Notes: a model not told the origin generated them from the letters alone. 64,000 bases of DNA from Variovorax flavidus (GCF_030317145.1 NZ_JASZYE010000013.1:1-64000); one strand, 5' to 3'; numbered from the stretch's first letter, positions 31,529 to 40,768 are shown. A program made the numbers and translations.

Positions 31529-34096
31529 ATGACATCCAAAGGTCTGGCGGCCGCATGGGCCGCGTGTGTAGTGCTGTTGGCGTCCTGCGGCGGGGGCGGC
31601 AACGGAGAACCCTCCGGATTGGGCGGCAGCGCCGCCACGAGCAGTGCGAAAACCAGTGTCGGGAGTGACACTGCGCAGCAGGCGAAGCCGTCGAACGACA
31701 GGGAGAACGACAAGGACAACGACAACAGCGTGCGTCTGCGCGTGCTCTCGAGCGCCCCCGAATACGTCTCAGGTGGCGATGCGCGCATAGAAGTGCGCGC
31801 ATCGCGGGGCCTGCGCGACAAGCTGGAGCTGTGGCTCAACGGCTCGCGCCTCAACGTGACACTCGCCGAGACAGAGGCCGGTCTCGAAGGCGTGATCAGC
31901 GGCCTGAAACTCGGCGCCAACACGCTGGAGGTACGCCATCGCAGCGGCAATGGCCAGCCGCGCGACCGACTCACGCTGACCAACTACCCGATCACGGGAC
32001 CGATCTTCACCGGGCCGCAGCAGACGCCCTTCGTCTGCACCACGATCCAGGGGGCGGTGAACAAGCAACCGCTGGTGGATAGCGCCACGCCGCCCGGCTA
32101 CCCGGTGCTCGACGGCCAGGGCGCGCTGCTGGGCTACAGCCGCGACTGCTCGATCAACACCTTCGTCAGCTACCAGTACCGCAGCACCACGGGCGCGCTC
32201 GTACCGCTGCCGAGCGACGGCTCGCGACCGCCCGACATGGCGCAGGCGACTCTGGCAGACGGACGCAAGGTGGACTTCGTCGTGCGGCGCGAGATCGGCA
32301 GCATCAACCGCTTCCTCTACAGCATCGCGATGCTCGCGCCCATGCCTGGGGCGGACAACGGAACGCAGTCCGACACCTCGCTGTGGAATGGCAAGCTGCT
32401 GTACTGGTTCCAGGGCGGCGTCGCCATCGGCCATAGCCAGGGCACGGTGCACGGCGGCTCGTTGAATCTCGACGTGCTCGGCCGCGGCTGGGCCATCGTG
32501 CACTCCAGCGGCAACAACACGGGCACGCACTACAACATGAACCTGGCCGGCGAGACCGCGATGATGACCAAGGAGCGCTTCATCGAGCGATACGGCGTCC
32601 CGATCTACACGGTAGGTCTGGGGGGCTCGGGCGGCGCGATCCAGCAGTACATGATCGCGCAGAACAATCCGGGCGTGCTCGACGGCCTGCTGCCCGTGCA
32701 GAGCTACCCCGACATGGTCACGCAGACCATCCACGTGGGCGACTGCGAACTGCTGGAGCACTACATGGACGCGACCGATCGCGCCAACGGCAAGTGGCGC
32801 GTGACCAAGAACCGCACGTGGCTGGTTGGCATGAACGCCGAGGAGAACCCCGACGGCGGGCCGAACCCGCGTGTCAACGATGCTCTCGCGCCGCTCAAAA
32901 TCGCGCTGGGCTACAGCACCGCCAAGGGGTCGACCGAATGCGTGCCAGCTTGGCGCGGTCTCACGCCGCTGGCGATGAACCCCTGGTACGGTCAGGCGCC
33001 CAATCAGCAGCTCTACGTGCCGCAGAGCGACATCGCGGCCATCCGCTGGACCCACTACGACGACCTGCGCAACGTCTACGGCGTGGACGCAACCGGCGCG
33101 GCGCGGCCGACCTGGGACAACGTGGGCGTGCAGTACGGTCTCAAGTCCTTGCGGGCGGGCAACATCACCATGGATGAGTTCGTGCGCCTGAACTGGTACG
33201 TGGGTGGCTGGAAGCATCCGAGCGACATGGTGCAGGAAGGCTTCCCCTTCTTCGGCACGACACAGGCCGAGATCAACAAGGCGCTGAGCCAGCCCGGCTA
33301 CTTCGACCCCTGGAGCGTGCGCAATATGCGACTGGCCACGTCCGACGCACCGGCGCCGCGCACGGCCGGGGACCCGATCGCGATGCGGGCGGCCTACACC
33401 TCGGGCCATGTGTTCACGGGGCGTCTGGACGTACCGGCCATCGATCACCGCCAGTACATGGAGCGCGAACTGGACATGCACAACAGCCACCAGTCCTTCG
33501 CCGTGCGCAAGCGGGTGCTGCAGAAGATGGGCAACAGCGACAACCTGGTCGTGTGGTTCACTGACACCACGCCCGGCACGCCCAAGGCCAGTCAGTCCAT
33601 GCAGGCGCTCGATGTGATGGACCAGTGGCTCTCCAACATCCGCCGGCACCCCGAGCGCAGCATCGCAGGCAACAAGCCGGTCGATGCGGTCGACGCCTGC
33701 TTTGACCTGCAGGGCCAGCGGATGAGTGCGGGGGACGGCGTGTGGGGCGGGATCCTGGACACCCGGCCGGCCGGCGCGTGTACGCAGGCCTTCCCGCTCT
33801 ACGGCACATCGCGCACCGTGGCCGGCGCACCCATCGAGGGCGGCATCTACCGCTGTACTCTCAAGCCGGTGGACAAGGCCCTGGCTGACGGCACCTATGG
33901 CAATTCGGCGCCCAGCCCGCAGCAAGTCGAGCAGCTCAAGCGCATCTTCCCCGGCGGCGTGTGCGACTACACGCGGCCGGACCAGGCGCGGCCCGCTGCC
34001 GAGTGCTCAGAACACGGGAAGGATCACGAAGTCGTAGCCATGGACCCGCGCGACAGCCGGCGGCCTGATTCGACAGGTCGGCGATGCTCGGGTTGA
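31529..34096 (+). CDS. DUF6351 family lipoprotein, probable alpha/beta-hydrolase-like secreted enzyme
   Basis: 855 residues. Lipoprotein signal peptide with lipobox LLASC, Cys20, followed by a Gly-rich and then Asp/Asn/Lys-rich low-complexity linker (NDRENDKDNDN). A beta-sandwich-like region (residues ~65-150) precedes the main domain. The main domain contains NGKLLYWFQGGVAIGHSQG, GWAIVHSSGNNTGTHYN and the elbow-like VGLGGSGGAIQQYMIAQNNPGVLDGLL, resembling a tannase/feruloyl-esterase-type hydrolase core with Ser in GGSGGA. Several conserved Cys are present. Family members are outer-membrane-attached and uncharacterised. The C-terminal ~35 residues are Arg/Asp-rich and look non-conserved. Confidence 0.82.
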   Translation: MTSKGLAAAWAACVVLLASCGGGGNGEPSGLGGSAATSSAKTSVGSDTAQQAKPSNDRENDKDNDNSVRLRVLSSAPEYVSGGDARIEVRASRGLRDKLELWLNGSRLNVTLAETEAGLEGVISGLKLGANTLEVRHRSGNGQPRDRLTLTNYPITGPIFTGPQQTPFVCTTIQGAVNKQPLVDSATPPGYPVLDGQGALLGYSRDCSINTFVSYQYRSTTGALVPLPSDGSRPPDMAQATLADGRKVDFVVRREIGSINRFLYSIAMLAPMPGADNGTQSDTSLWNGKLLYWFQGGVAIGHSQGTVHGGSLNLDVLGRGWAIVHSSGNNTGTHYNMNLAGETAMMTKERFIERYGVPIYTVGLGGSGGAIQQYMIAQNNPGVLDGLLPVQSYPDMVTQTIHVGDCELLEHYMDATDRANGKWRVTKNRTWLVGMNAEENPDGGPNPRVNDALAPLKIALGYSTAKGSTECVPAWRGLTPLAMNPWYGQAPNQQLYVPQSDIAAIRWTHYDDLRNVYGVDATGAARPTWDNVGVQYGLKSLRAGNITMDEFVRLNWYVGGWKHPSDMVQEGFPFFGTTQAEINKALSQPGYFDPWSVRNMRLATSDAPAPRTAGDPIAMRAAYTSGHVFTGRLDVPAIDHRQYMERELDMHNSHQSFAVRKRVLQKMGNSDNLVVWFTDTTPGTPKASQSMQALDVMDQWLSNIRRHPERSIAGNKPVDAVDACFDLQGQRMSAGDGVWGGILDTRPAGACTQAFPLYGTSRTVAGAPIEGGIYRCTLKPVDKALADGTYGNSAPSPQQVEQLKRIFPGGVCDYTRPDQARPAAECSEHGKDHEVVAMDPRDSRRPDSTGRRCSG

Positions 34097-34231
34097 CATC
34101 GTCGACATTGCCGTGAGGGCGGCGGGGGTCTGGCGGGATGGCGGCGAAGCGTCTTGCTGGTCTCTGCGCGCCAGGCGGCGAGTCTCGCCTTCGCGCCTGA
34201 CGAGCATGGCCAGCGCGAGGCAGCCGACAGA

Positions 34232-35512
34232 TCAGAAAGAGAGACGCATCCCTAGATCGTAGCCGTACGATTTGTCCGGAACCGGCGCGAAGCCGGCAAT
34301 TGGCGCGGTGTAGAAGGCCGGGCCGCCGACCGTCAGGCCGGCGCCGTTCTTGTTGTTCAGATAGGCGAAGGTCGCGTACACGGCCGTGCGCTTGGAGAAG
34401 TTGTACACGTACCCGATCGCGAACTTGTCGGCTTCCGGCTGGTTGTTGAAGCCGAAGAAGTTTGTCGTCGTGCCGAGCACGTTGGTGCTGGTGTTGTTGT
34501 ACCTGACCGCGGAATACGAGACGCGGATCAGGTCATATCCGGCGACGGGTATCGTCGCGCCGATCAGCACCCCGTTGAATCCCGGCCTGGTGACGCCGAA
34601 GGGATTGAAGGTGTTGGTCGCAAAGCTGGTGTCCATCTTGTTGTTCGAGTACTCGGCAAACAGCTTGACCACGCCGAAGTCGTAGGTCCCGCCAATGCTC
34701 CAGATATCGATGGTGGACGTCGTACCGAGGTAGAAATTGGACCCGACGGTGCTTTCGCCGTACGCCAGCGCCACATCTATCGGGCCGCTGCTGTAGCCGA
34801 CGCGGCCGCCGATGTATCGGCCAGCCCGAGCGTTGTCGGCGACGGATGCCAGCGACGGGTCGGCGACGATCGCGGCGACGCCGGGAGGCGTCAGGCCGCC
34901 CGGGTCGTAGCTGGTCGATTCGTTGAAGGCATACATGACCTGCCCGTAGAAACCGCCGAGCTTCGGCAGGAAGTAGCCGATCGAGTTGCTGGAGCGCGAA
35001 TACTGGCCGTTCGTCCAACCGCTCCTGACGCTTCCCGGCGAAGTCTGCCCGCTGGCGGTGCTGATGAGGCTCGTGCCGACGCCGTTCACGCCGAACGGAT
35101 CGAAGAGGTTGTCGTTCCAGTAGGTCGGGGTGTAGTCCCGGCCCAGGCGAATCTCGCCGAAGCCGCCGTCGAGACTGACGGTGGAGCGGCGGTTGAATTC
35201 CAGACCTCCATTGGAGCCAACGCCTGAGCCGTCGTCCGAATCAAGGCCCACTTCCAGCCAGAAGCCAGCCCGCAATCCGCCGCCGAGGTCCTCCCAGCCC
35301 CTGAAGCCGAGCCGGCTGGAGTTGTAGGCGGAATTGGTGAGCATGGTCTGGCTGGTCGTGACGCTCGCGCCAAACGGGCCCTGAGCCTGGTTCCGGTAGC
35401 CGCTGACGCCGGTATCCACGATGCCGAACAGCGTGACATTGGTTTGGGCCGATGCTGTGCCGATGCCAATCCAAGCGGCCAGGGGCACCATCATCGCTAG
35501 GCATTTCTTCAT
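34232..35512 (-). CDS. Gram-negative porin (Omp32/PhoE-like, Burkholderiales type)
   Basis: 426 residues. Start at ATG 35512 (MKKCLAMMVPLAAWIGIGTASA, cleaved before QTNVTLFG), with AGGAGATTGGCG as ribosome site; an in-frame TTG lies two codons upstream. It has the family N-terminus VTLFGIVDTGVSGYRNQ, then SRLGFRGWEDLGGGLRAGFWLEVGLDSDDG, the RRSTVSLDGGFGEIRLGRDYTPTYWN block that precedes the constriction loop, and the C-terminal Phe of YGYDLGMRLSF required for outer-membrane assembly. General diffusion porin, often anion-selective in Comamonadaceae. Monocistronic. Confidence 0.93.
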   Translation of the reverse strand: MKKCLAMMVPLAAWIGIGTASAQTNVTLFGIVDTGVSGYRNQAQGPFGASVTTSQTMLTNSAYNSSRLGFRGWEDLGGGLRAGFWLEVGLDSDDGSGVGSNGGLEFNRRSTVSLDGGFGEIRLGRDYTPTYWNDNLFDPFGVNGVGTSLISTASGQTSPGSVRSGWTNGQYSRSSNSIGYFLPKLGGFYGQVMYAFNESTSYDPGGLTPPGVAAIVADPSLASVADNARAGRYIGGRVGYSSGPIDVALAYGESTVGSNFYLGTTSTIDIWSIGGTYDFGVVKLFAEYSNNKMDTSFATNTFNPFGVTRPGFNGVLIGATIPVAGYDLIRVSYSAVRYNNTSTNVLGTTTNFFGFNNQPEADKFAIGYVYNFSKRTAVYATFAYLNNKNGAGLTVGGPAFYTAPIAGFAPVPDKSYGYDLGMRLSF

Positions 35513-35660
35513 CGCCAATCTCCTAAGGGCTATGTCCCCCCCGGCAGGACTACTTCTTGAGAAAGTAGCTCAGCGGTTAAGGATCGAAAATCCTACTTTG
35601 GTCGGATTCGGAGCAGGCCAACTGCACCGTCTCGAAGGCCGGCCCATGGTCCGCCGCATA

Positions 35661-36905
35661 CTAAGCCATCAGCAGTGCTTCGTACTCATTACGGAAGTGG
35701 TGCAGAGAACTTTCCACCACGGTCACCGCACCGTCGATCAAGCCGCAACGACCACTGCCAGGAAGAAGGCGACACAAGTTCTCCAGCGACTCGAGATCGC
35801 TGCAAACGCCAAGTCCGGTATCGATGCGGTTGAGCACACGAGCAAGCTGAAACGTGCCGCCCTTGCAAGGCGGGCACTGGCCGCATGATCCTTGCGCGAA
35901 GAAGTTCACGTATTCCGCCACCTTGCGGACAATGCTCGTGCCTTCGGATACGACGATCATTGCGCCGGTCCCCAAACGCGAGTGCCTCTGGCGCACCGAG
36001 TCGAAATCCAGTGACACAACAAGATCATGTTTGGTGAGCAGAGTGTTGGATGGGCCTCCAGTGAAGACCGCCTTGAACTCCTTGCCTTGCAGCATGCCCC
36101 CGCCATGAACGAAAACCAGTTCTTCAAGGCTGGTTCCCATGGGCAGTTCGTACAGTCCGGGTCGCAGGACGTCACCCGAGAGGGAATAGAGCTTGGTGCC
36201 TGACGCATTGCCGAGTCCCAGGCTTCGATACCAGAAGGCGCCATGTCGCAAGATGCCCGGCACATGGGCCAGAGTTTCGGTGTTGTTGACGATGGTCGGC
36301 GCTCCGTGCACACCCTTCTCGGCAGGAAACGGCGGCTTGCGGTGCGGGAACGGAAAGCCGCCTTCGACGGTTGCGATCACGGCCGTTTCCTCCCCGCCGA
36401 TGTAAAGACCTGAACTCGGCACCACAAGCAGCGACAGCGGTCCGCCGAGCAGGGCCTCGATCGCCGTGAAATGGTCATGCGAACGCCACTGCTTCACGGC
36501 TTCGTGTGTCAAGGCAAGCGCGCGAGGCTGATGTGGATTGACATAGATGATGACGTGGTTGGCGCGCGTGGCCACGGCAGCGATCAGCGCACCTTCTATG
36601 ACCTGATGCGGTGTGTGCTCGAGCAGGAATCGGTCTTTGAAGGTGCCAGGCTCATCCTCGTTTCCGTTGCAGACGACATACTTGTCGCCGCCAGCTGCAG
36701 CGGCCACGGGCGCCCATTTGCGATGGGTCGCAAAGCCGGCGCCGCCCATCCCCCTCAGGTCAGCCTGCTCGATCGCCGGGATCACCTCTGCAGGCGCTTG
36801 CAAGGCCTTTGCGAGACCTTGGCCCCCGCCGTGCGCAATCCATGCGGGCAGGTCGGCGCCCACGAGAATGTCGTCCTTCAGCAGTACTTGATTTGCTGCG
36901 TGCAT
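35661..36905 (-). CDS. NuoF-like NADH:acceptor oxidoreductase subunit (FMN, 4Fe-4S)
   Basis: 414 residues from ATG 36905. The FMN/NADH-binding loop is LRGMGGAGFATHRKW (50-64), with VVCNGNEDEPGTFKDRFLLEH (CNGDE-type FMN segment), VPSSGLYIGGEETAVIATVEGG, HGAPTIVNNTETLAHVP and an SLBB segment (LYSLSGDVLRPGLYELPMG). The 4Fe-4S site is SCGQCPPCKGGT (Cys341, 344, 347) plus a downstream Cys in VCSDLESLENLC. No NuoE-like thioredoxin-fold [2Fe-2S] partner is present nearby. Third gene of an operon with a ferredoxin-type protein and a fumarate-reductase flavoprotein (20-base gaps), so it probably feeds NADH electrons to them. Confidence 0.9.
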   Translation of the reverse strand: MHAANQVLLKDDILVGADLPAWIAHGGGQGLAKALQAPAEVIPAIEQADLRGMGGAGFATHRKWAPVAAAAGGDKYVVCNGNEDEPGTFKDRFLLEHTPHQVIEGALIAAVATRANHVIIYVNPHQPRALALTHEAVKQWRSHDHFTAIEALLGGPLSLLVVPSSGLYIGGEETAVIATVEGGFPFPHRKPPFPAEKGVHGAPTIVNNTETLAHVPGILRHGAFWYRSLGLGNASGTKLYSLSGDVLRPGLYELPMGTSLEELVFVHGGGMLQGKEFKAVFTGGPSNTLLTKHDLVVSLDFDSVRQRHSRLGTGAMIVVSEGTSIVRKVAEYVNFFAQGSCGQCPPCKGGTFQLARVLNRIDTGLGVCSDLESLENLCRLLPGSGRCGLIDGAVTVVESSLHHFRNEYEALLMA

Positions 36906-36925
36906 CTTGTCCTTCCTGCGGCAAC

Positions 36926-38575
36926 TCAACGTACGCCGGCCACCCGGCGACCTCGCGCCTGCTGGCGGATGCTTGCGTCCGCACGAAGGTCGAAATGCGC
37001 ATAGTCGGGAAAAAGCTGAGGAGACCTCGATTCCAAAGGCAGTCCCGCCAGGGTGAGTTCGCGCTGCCAGGCATGGATGTGAGCGATGCCGGCCCGGCCT
37101 GTGATCACGCGACCCGCCGATTCGGCTGCCTTCGCGCCAGCGTGCCTTCCCATGCTCAGGATGTCGAGCAAGGCGTTTCCCATCAAGCGGTTGCGACCAT
37201 GGATGCCTCCGCTCAGCTCGCCCACGCAATGCAGGCCTGCGACATTCGTTGAACCATCCTTGTCGATGGCGACCCCACCGTTCTGATAATGCAATGTCGG
37301 GTAGACGAGGAAAGGCTCTTGCGCCGGATCGTGGCCGCACTTGCCGGCCAGATGCCTCAACGTGACGAGCCGCTTTTCCAGGATGCCCGGCTGCTCCCTC
37401 TCGAGCGTCGGTGTGTCGAGGAAGACGCCGAGCTGGCCGTCACGCTCGATTCCCCGGCCCTCGCCGCATTCACGCAGGATCGCGGAGGCCACCACGTCGC
37501 GCGCCTTGAGCTCATCGACGAAGCGCTCGCCTTGGCCGTTGATCAGCTTCGCACCCGCGGAGCGGGCCGCCTCGGAGATCAGTCCGCCCGCCAGGTGCTG
37601 GGGATGGGCGATGCCGGTCGGGTGGTACTGGAATGAATCGAGTTCACGCAGCCTCGCGCCGATGCGGTACGCGAGCACGAGCCCGTCGGCGGTGGCGCCA
37701 TAGTGATTGGAGGTGGGAAAGCGATTGAGGTGCAGCCGGCCCGCACCACCCGTCGCGAGAATCACTGACCGCGCCCGCACCATCACGAAGCTGCGCCATT
37801 CGAGGTTGTAGATCACAGCCCCAGCGCAGCGTCCGCGCTCATCGGACATCAGTTCCACCGTGGGACAACGATTCCATACCGCAATGCCGGGGTCGAGATC
37901 CACAGCCTCGCGCAGCACGCGCATCATCTCGAGCCCCGTGTAGTCGCGGTACGAATGAATCCGTGCCGCCGACGCACCGCCGGGCTTCTTGCGCAGCAGC
38001 GTGCCGCCCATGGGGCTGCCCTTGTCGAGGTCGAACATCATGCCCAGCTGGATGAGCCAGCGCAGGACATCCGGGCCGTCCATCACCATCTGAGCCACCA
38101 GGTGGGGCTCGCCACAGAAGTGGCCGGCGCGCAGGGTGTCCTCGAAATGAAGCTGAGGACTGTCATCTGCGCCCACTGCGGCCTGGATACCGCCCTCGGC
38201 CATCACCGTGTTGCTGTCGCCCAAGCGCAACTTGGTGGCGAGGATCACGTTCGCGCCGTGTTTCGCAGCGGTCAGCGCCGCAGCACACCCCCCGCCGCCG
38301 CCTCCGACCACCAGCACATCGGTCGTCACCAGTTGTGCGCCGGCAATGTCAATGTCGTCGATCAACGAGTTGGCCTGGAGCTGGCGCGCGAGTTCGGGCT
38401 GGCAGGGTTCACCTTGGTTAACCCCGACGGCAAGTGGAACGCGCGCGTTGGTCCCATGGTCGGGATGCCAATCCTTGAGCAGTTGCTCGACCCCTGTGGT
38501 GTCGCTGCGCAACGCGAGCGCCAGGCCCGGCTGATAGCGTCGACGCGCTTCTTCGTAAGGAATCGAGGCGGCCAT
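36926..38575 (-). CDS. Fumarate reductase/succinate dehydrogenase-type flavoprotein with N-terminal extension
   Basis: 549 residues. An unusual ~85-residue N-terminal extension precedes the FAD dinucleotide fold TDVLVVGGGGGGCAAALTAAKHG. The covalent-FAD histidine of SdhA/FrdA is replaced by Asn122 (SNTVMAEGGIQAA), so FAD should be non-covalent. The dicarboxylate-site residues are kept: His318 in YHPTG, Arg351 in GERFVDE, His429 in PTLHYQNGGVAID and Arg463 in GGIHGRNRLMGNALLD. No membrane anchor gene (SdhC/D) is nearby. With the FeS gene (20 bases upstream) and the NuoF gene (20 bases downstream) it looks like the catalytic subunit of a soluble NADH-linked reductase for fumarate or a similar unsaturated dicarboxylate. 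Confidence 0.88.
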   Translation of the reverse strand: MAASIPYEEARRRYQPGLALALRSDTTGVEQLLKDWHPDHGTNARVPLAVGVNQGEPCQPELARQLQANSLIDDIDIAGAQLVTTDVLVVGGGGGGCAAALTAAKHGANVILATKLRLGDSNTVMAEGGIQAAVGADDSPQLHFEDTLRAGHFCGEPHLVAQMVMDGPDVLRWLIQLGMMFDLDKGSPMGGTLLRKKPGGASAARIHSYRDYTGLEMMRVLREAVDLDPGIAVWNRCPTVELMSDERGRCAGAVIYNLEWRSFVMVRARSVILATGGAGRLHLNRFPTSNHYGATADGLVLAYRIGARLRELDSFQYHPTGIAHPQHLAGGLISEAARSAGAKLINGQGERFVDELKARDVVASAILRECGEGRGIERDGQLGVFLDTPTLEREQPGILEKRLVTLRHLAGKCGHDPAQEPFLVYPTLHYQNGGVAIDKDGSTNVAGLHCVGELSGGIHGRNRLMGNALLDILSMGRHAGAKAAESAGRVITGRAGIAHIHAWQRELTLAGLPLESRSPQLFPDYAHFDLRADASIRQQARGRRVAGVR

Positions 38576-38595
38576 GGTCTGCCACCCCGTCTTTG

Positions 38596-39234
38596 TCAGC
38601 TCTGCCGCCGCGCACCGGGCGCGGCGAAGTCGATAGACATCTCACCGCGCTCGATCTGCTCGATGCGGCGCATGACGTCGGCAGGCCGGAGCGAAAGACT
38701 GGCAATCATGCGCCGGACGAACAGGCCAAGGTGGTTCGGGTCGATGTGCTCGGGGCACGCCAAGGTGCACAGGTTGCACATGACACATTCGTCGAAGACC
38801 TGCCCGGACGCTCCCAGTTCGCCGTCCACCGCGAGGTTCACGCCGCGTTGCACGTCCAGGTGCTTCGGGCATGCACGGTCGCAGCCGCCGCAGTGACGGC
38901 AATGGGGCGCCTCGGGGAAGATCTCCAGCAGCTTGCGTGGCGCCTGCCAGCTGTCGGCCAGATCCTCGATCTTGTAGACATGGTGCGTCGAAGGCGTGAG
39001 GTAGTCGACGAACGAGACCTGCATGCCCTCCTCGACCACGGTTTCGCAGGCCAGTTCCGTCTCCACGTCCGGCTGGCCGGCGCGGCGCACCAGGACACGG
39101 CAGGAGCCGCATACGCCCTGTCCCATGCAGCCGACTCCCTCGACGAGCGTCTCCCCGGCCTGCACGAAGGCCTGCAGGATCGAGCTGGTGGCCGGGGCAG
39201 CAATGGACCGGCCTTCAACGATGAGGCGTACCAT
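38596..39234 (-). CDS. Iron-sulfur subunit, [2Fe-2S] plus two [4Fe-4S] clusters (SdhB/TfrB-like)
   Basis: 212 residues from ATG 39234, chosen because GAAGGAC precedes it; longer frames start inside the divergent promoter region. The plant-type [2Fe-2S] site is Cys36, Cys42, Cys45 and Cys63 (GCMGQGVCGSC...LACE). Two complete C-x2-C-x2-C-x3-CP motifs follow: Cys112/115/118/122 and Cys150/153/156/160. Ordinary SdhB has a [3Fe-4S] cluster in the second region. Two full [4Fe-4S] motifs are more like thiol:fumarate reductase or Hdr-type subunits. First gene of the FeS-FrdA-NuoF operon; conveys electrons between NuoF and the flavoprotein. Confidence 0.88.
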   Translation of the reverse strand: MVRLIVEGRSIAAPATSSILQAFVQAGETLVEGVGCMGQGVCGSCRVLVRRAGQPDVETELACETVVEEGMQVSFVDYLTPSTHHVYKIEDLADSWQAPRKLLEIFPEAPHCRHCGGCDRACPKHLDVQRGVNLAVDGELGASGQVFDECVMCNLCTLACPEHIDPNHLGLFVRRMIASLSLRPADVMRRIEQIERGEMSIDFAAPGARRQS

Positions 39235-39322
39235 CTTGTCGGTCCTTCTCATCGGCCAGGTGGGCGCGGCGGCGTCCCTCGCGTGGCGGATGAGAGAAAC
39301 AATAGCACAGCGAGGAGGTCCC

Positions 39323-40768
39323 ATGAGCACCTGGTGGAAGGCTCTTGCGCCCGTGGCCGTGGCGATCGCTATCGCGATGGTCCCCGCACCGAACGGTCTG
39401 GGCCAGCATGCCTGGTTCTACTTCGCGATCTTCGCTGGCGTGATCGTCGGCCTCATGCTCGAGCCGCTCCCGGGCGCGGCCATCGGTCTCATCGCGGTCA
39501 CGCTCGTCACCGTGCTATCTGAATGGGTATTCTTCAGTCCGGCGGAGCTGGCCCGGCCGGGCTTCAAGGCGGCCAATGCATCGCTAGCCTGGGCGTTGTC
39601 CGGCTTCGCCAACGGGACCGTGTGGCTGATTTTCGGCGCATTCATGTTTGCCCTGGGCTACGAGAAGACGGGCTTGGGAAAACGCATCGCGCTGCTTCTG
39701 GTGAGAGCCATGGGCCGCAGGACGCTCACCCTGGGCTATGCGATTGCAGCGGCGGACACCCTTCTGGCACCCTTCACGCCATCCAACACGGCGCGAAGTG
39801 GCGGCACCATCTTCCCCGTCATCCGGAATCTGCCGCCGCTCTACGACTCCAGGCCGAACGACCCGTCCGCGCGGCGCATCGGCTCGTACCTCATGTGGAC
39901 GGCGATTGCCACCACCTGCGTGACGAGCTCGATGTTTCTGACCGCGCTGGCACCCAATCTGCTGGCGGTCGAGTTGGCAAGGAAGGCAGTCAACGTCGAG
40001 ATCGGGTGGATGCGATGGTTTCTGGCATTTGCGCCCGCGGGCATCGTGATGCTGCTGGCCGTACCCCTGCTCACGTATTTCCTGTACCCACCCGAAGTGA
40101 AGGAGGGAAAGGAAGTTCCGGCGTGGGCAGCGCAGGAATTGGTCCAGATGGGCGGGCTGTCTTCGCGCGAAATCATCCTCGGTGTGCTGGTTCTGGTGGC
40201 CTTGGGCTTATGGATATTTGGCGGCGAGTTCATGAATGCGACGACGGCGGCGCTGGTCGTCATCTCGCTGATGCTGCTCGCGCGAGTCATCACTTGGGAG
40301 GACATGCTGGCGAACAAGCAGGCGTGGAACACCTTCGCCTGGTTTGCGACCTTGGTCGCCCTGGCGGACGGTCTTGGCCGCACGGGCTTCGTCAAATGGT
40401 TCGCCGACGTCATTGCCGTTCACATGGTCGGGTTCTCACCCACGGCCGCCGCCGTAATCCTGGTGCTGGTCTTCTTTTTCTCGCACTACCTTTTCGCCAG
40501 CGTCACCGCCCACACCACAGCCATGCTTCCTGTGATGCTGGCCGTGGGTTCGAGCGTTCCTGGCATGCCCATGGAGCCTTTCACACTGATGCTCGTGGTT
40601 ACTCTGGGCATCATGGGGATCCTCACGCCCTATGGCACCGGACCCAGCCCGGTGTACTACGGCAGCGGCTACCTGCCCGCTGGCGACTACTGGAGGCTCG
40701 GGGCGCTTTTCGGCGTGATCTTTATCGTCTTGTTCTTGGCGATCAACGTGTTGCCACGTGTGCTGTAG
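39323..40768 (+). CDS. DASS/SLC13-family anion permease (di/tricarboxylate transporter)
   Basis: 481 residues from ATG 39323, which follows GCGAGGAGGT. Twelve or so hydrophobic segments. It carries both DASS clamshell signatures: PFTPSNTARSGGTIFPV (SNT motif) and LTPYGTGPSPVYYGSGYLPAGDYWRLG (second motif, TGPSP variant), plus SHYLFASVTAHTTAMLPVM. Close to the plant 2-oxoglutarate/malate translocator and CitT group, which move C4-C6 carboxylates. Divergent from the FeS-FrdA-NuoF operon with 88 bases between, so its substrate is probably linked to that enzyme. Confidence 0.92.
   Translation: MSTWWKALAPVAVAIAIAMVPAPNGLGQHAWFYFAIFAGVIVGLMLEPLPGAAIGLIAVTLVTVLSEWVFFSPAELARPGFKAANASLAWALSGFANGTVWLIFGAFMFALGYEKTGLGKRIALLLVRAMGRRTLTLGYAIAAADTLLAPFTPSNTARSGGTIFPVIRNLPPLYDSRPNDPSARRIGSYLMWTAIATTCVTSSMFLTALAPNLLAVELARKAVNVEIGWMRWFLAFAPAGIVMLLAVPLLTYFLYPPEVKEGKEVPAWAAQELVQMGGLSSREIILGVLVLVALGLWIFGGEFMNATTAALVVISLMLLARVITWEDMLANKQAWNTFAWFATLVALADGLGRTGFVKWFADVIAVHMVGFSPTAAAVILVLVFFFSHYLFASVTAHTTAMLPVMLAVGSSVPGMPMEPFTLMLVVTLGIMGILTPYGTGPSPVYYGSGYLPAGDYWRLGALFGVIFIVLFLAINVLPRVL

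Noticed and set aside
31769..33925. 718-codon open frame antisense to the DUF6351 gene
   Set aside because: His/Arg/Val-rich composition typical of the antisense third-position GC frame, with no domain. The opposite strand encodes a clear lipoprotein.
35555..35625. tRNA-like text (GTAGCTCAGCGGTTA plus a 5-bp hairpin AGGAT/ATCCT)
   Set aside because: The D-arm-like words are present, but no 7-bp acceptor stem, no proper 7-base anticodon loop and no T-arm GTTCGANTC could be built. It is more likely the structured leader of the porin mRNA.
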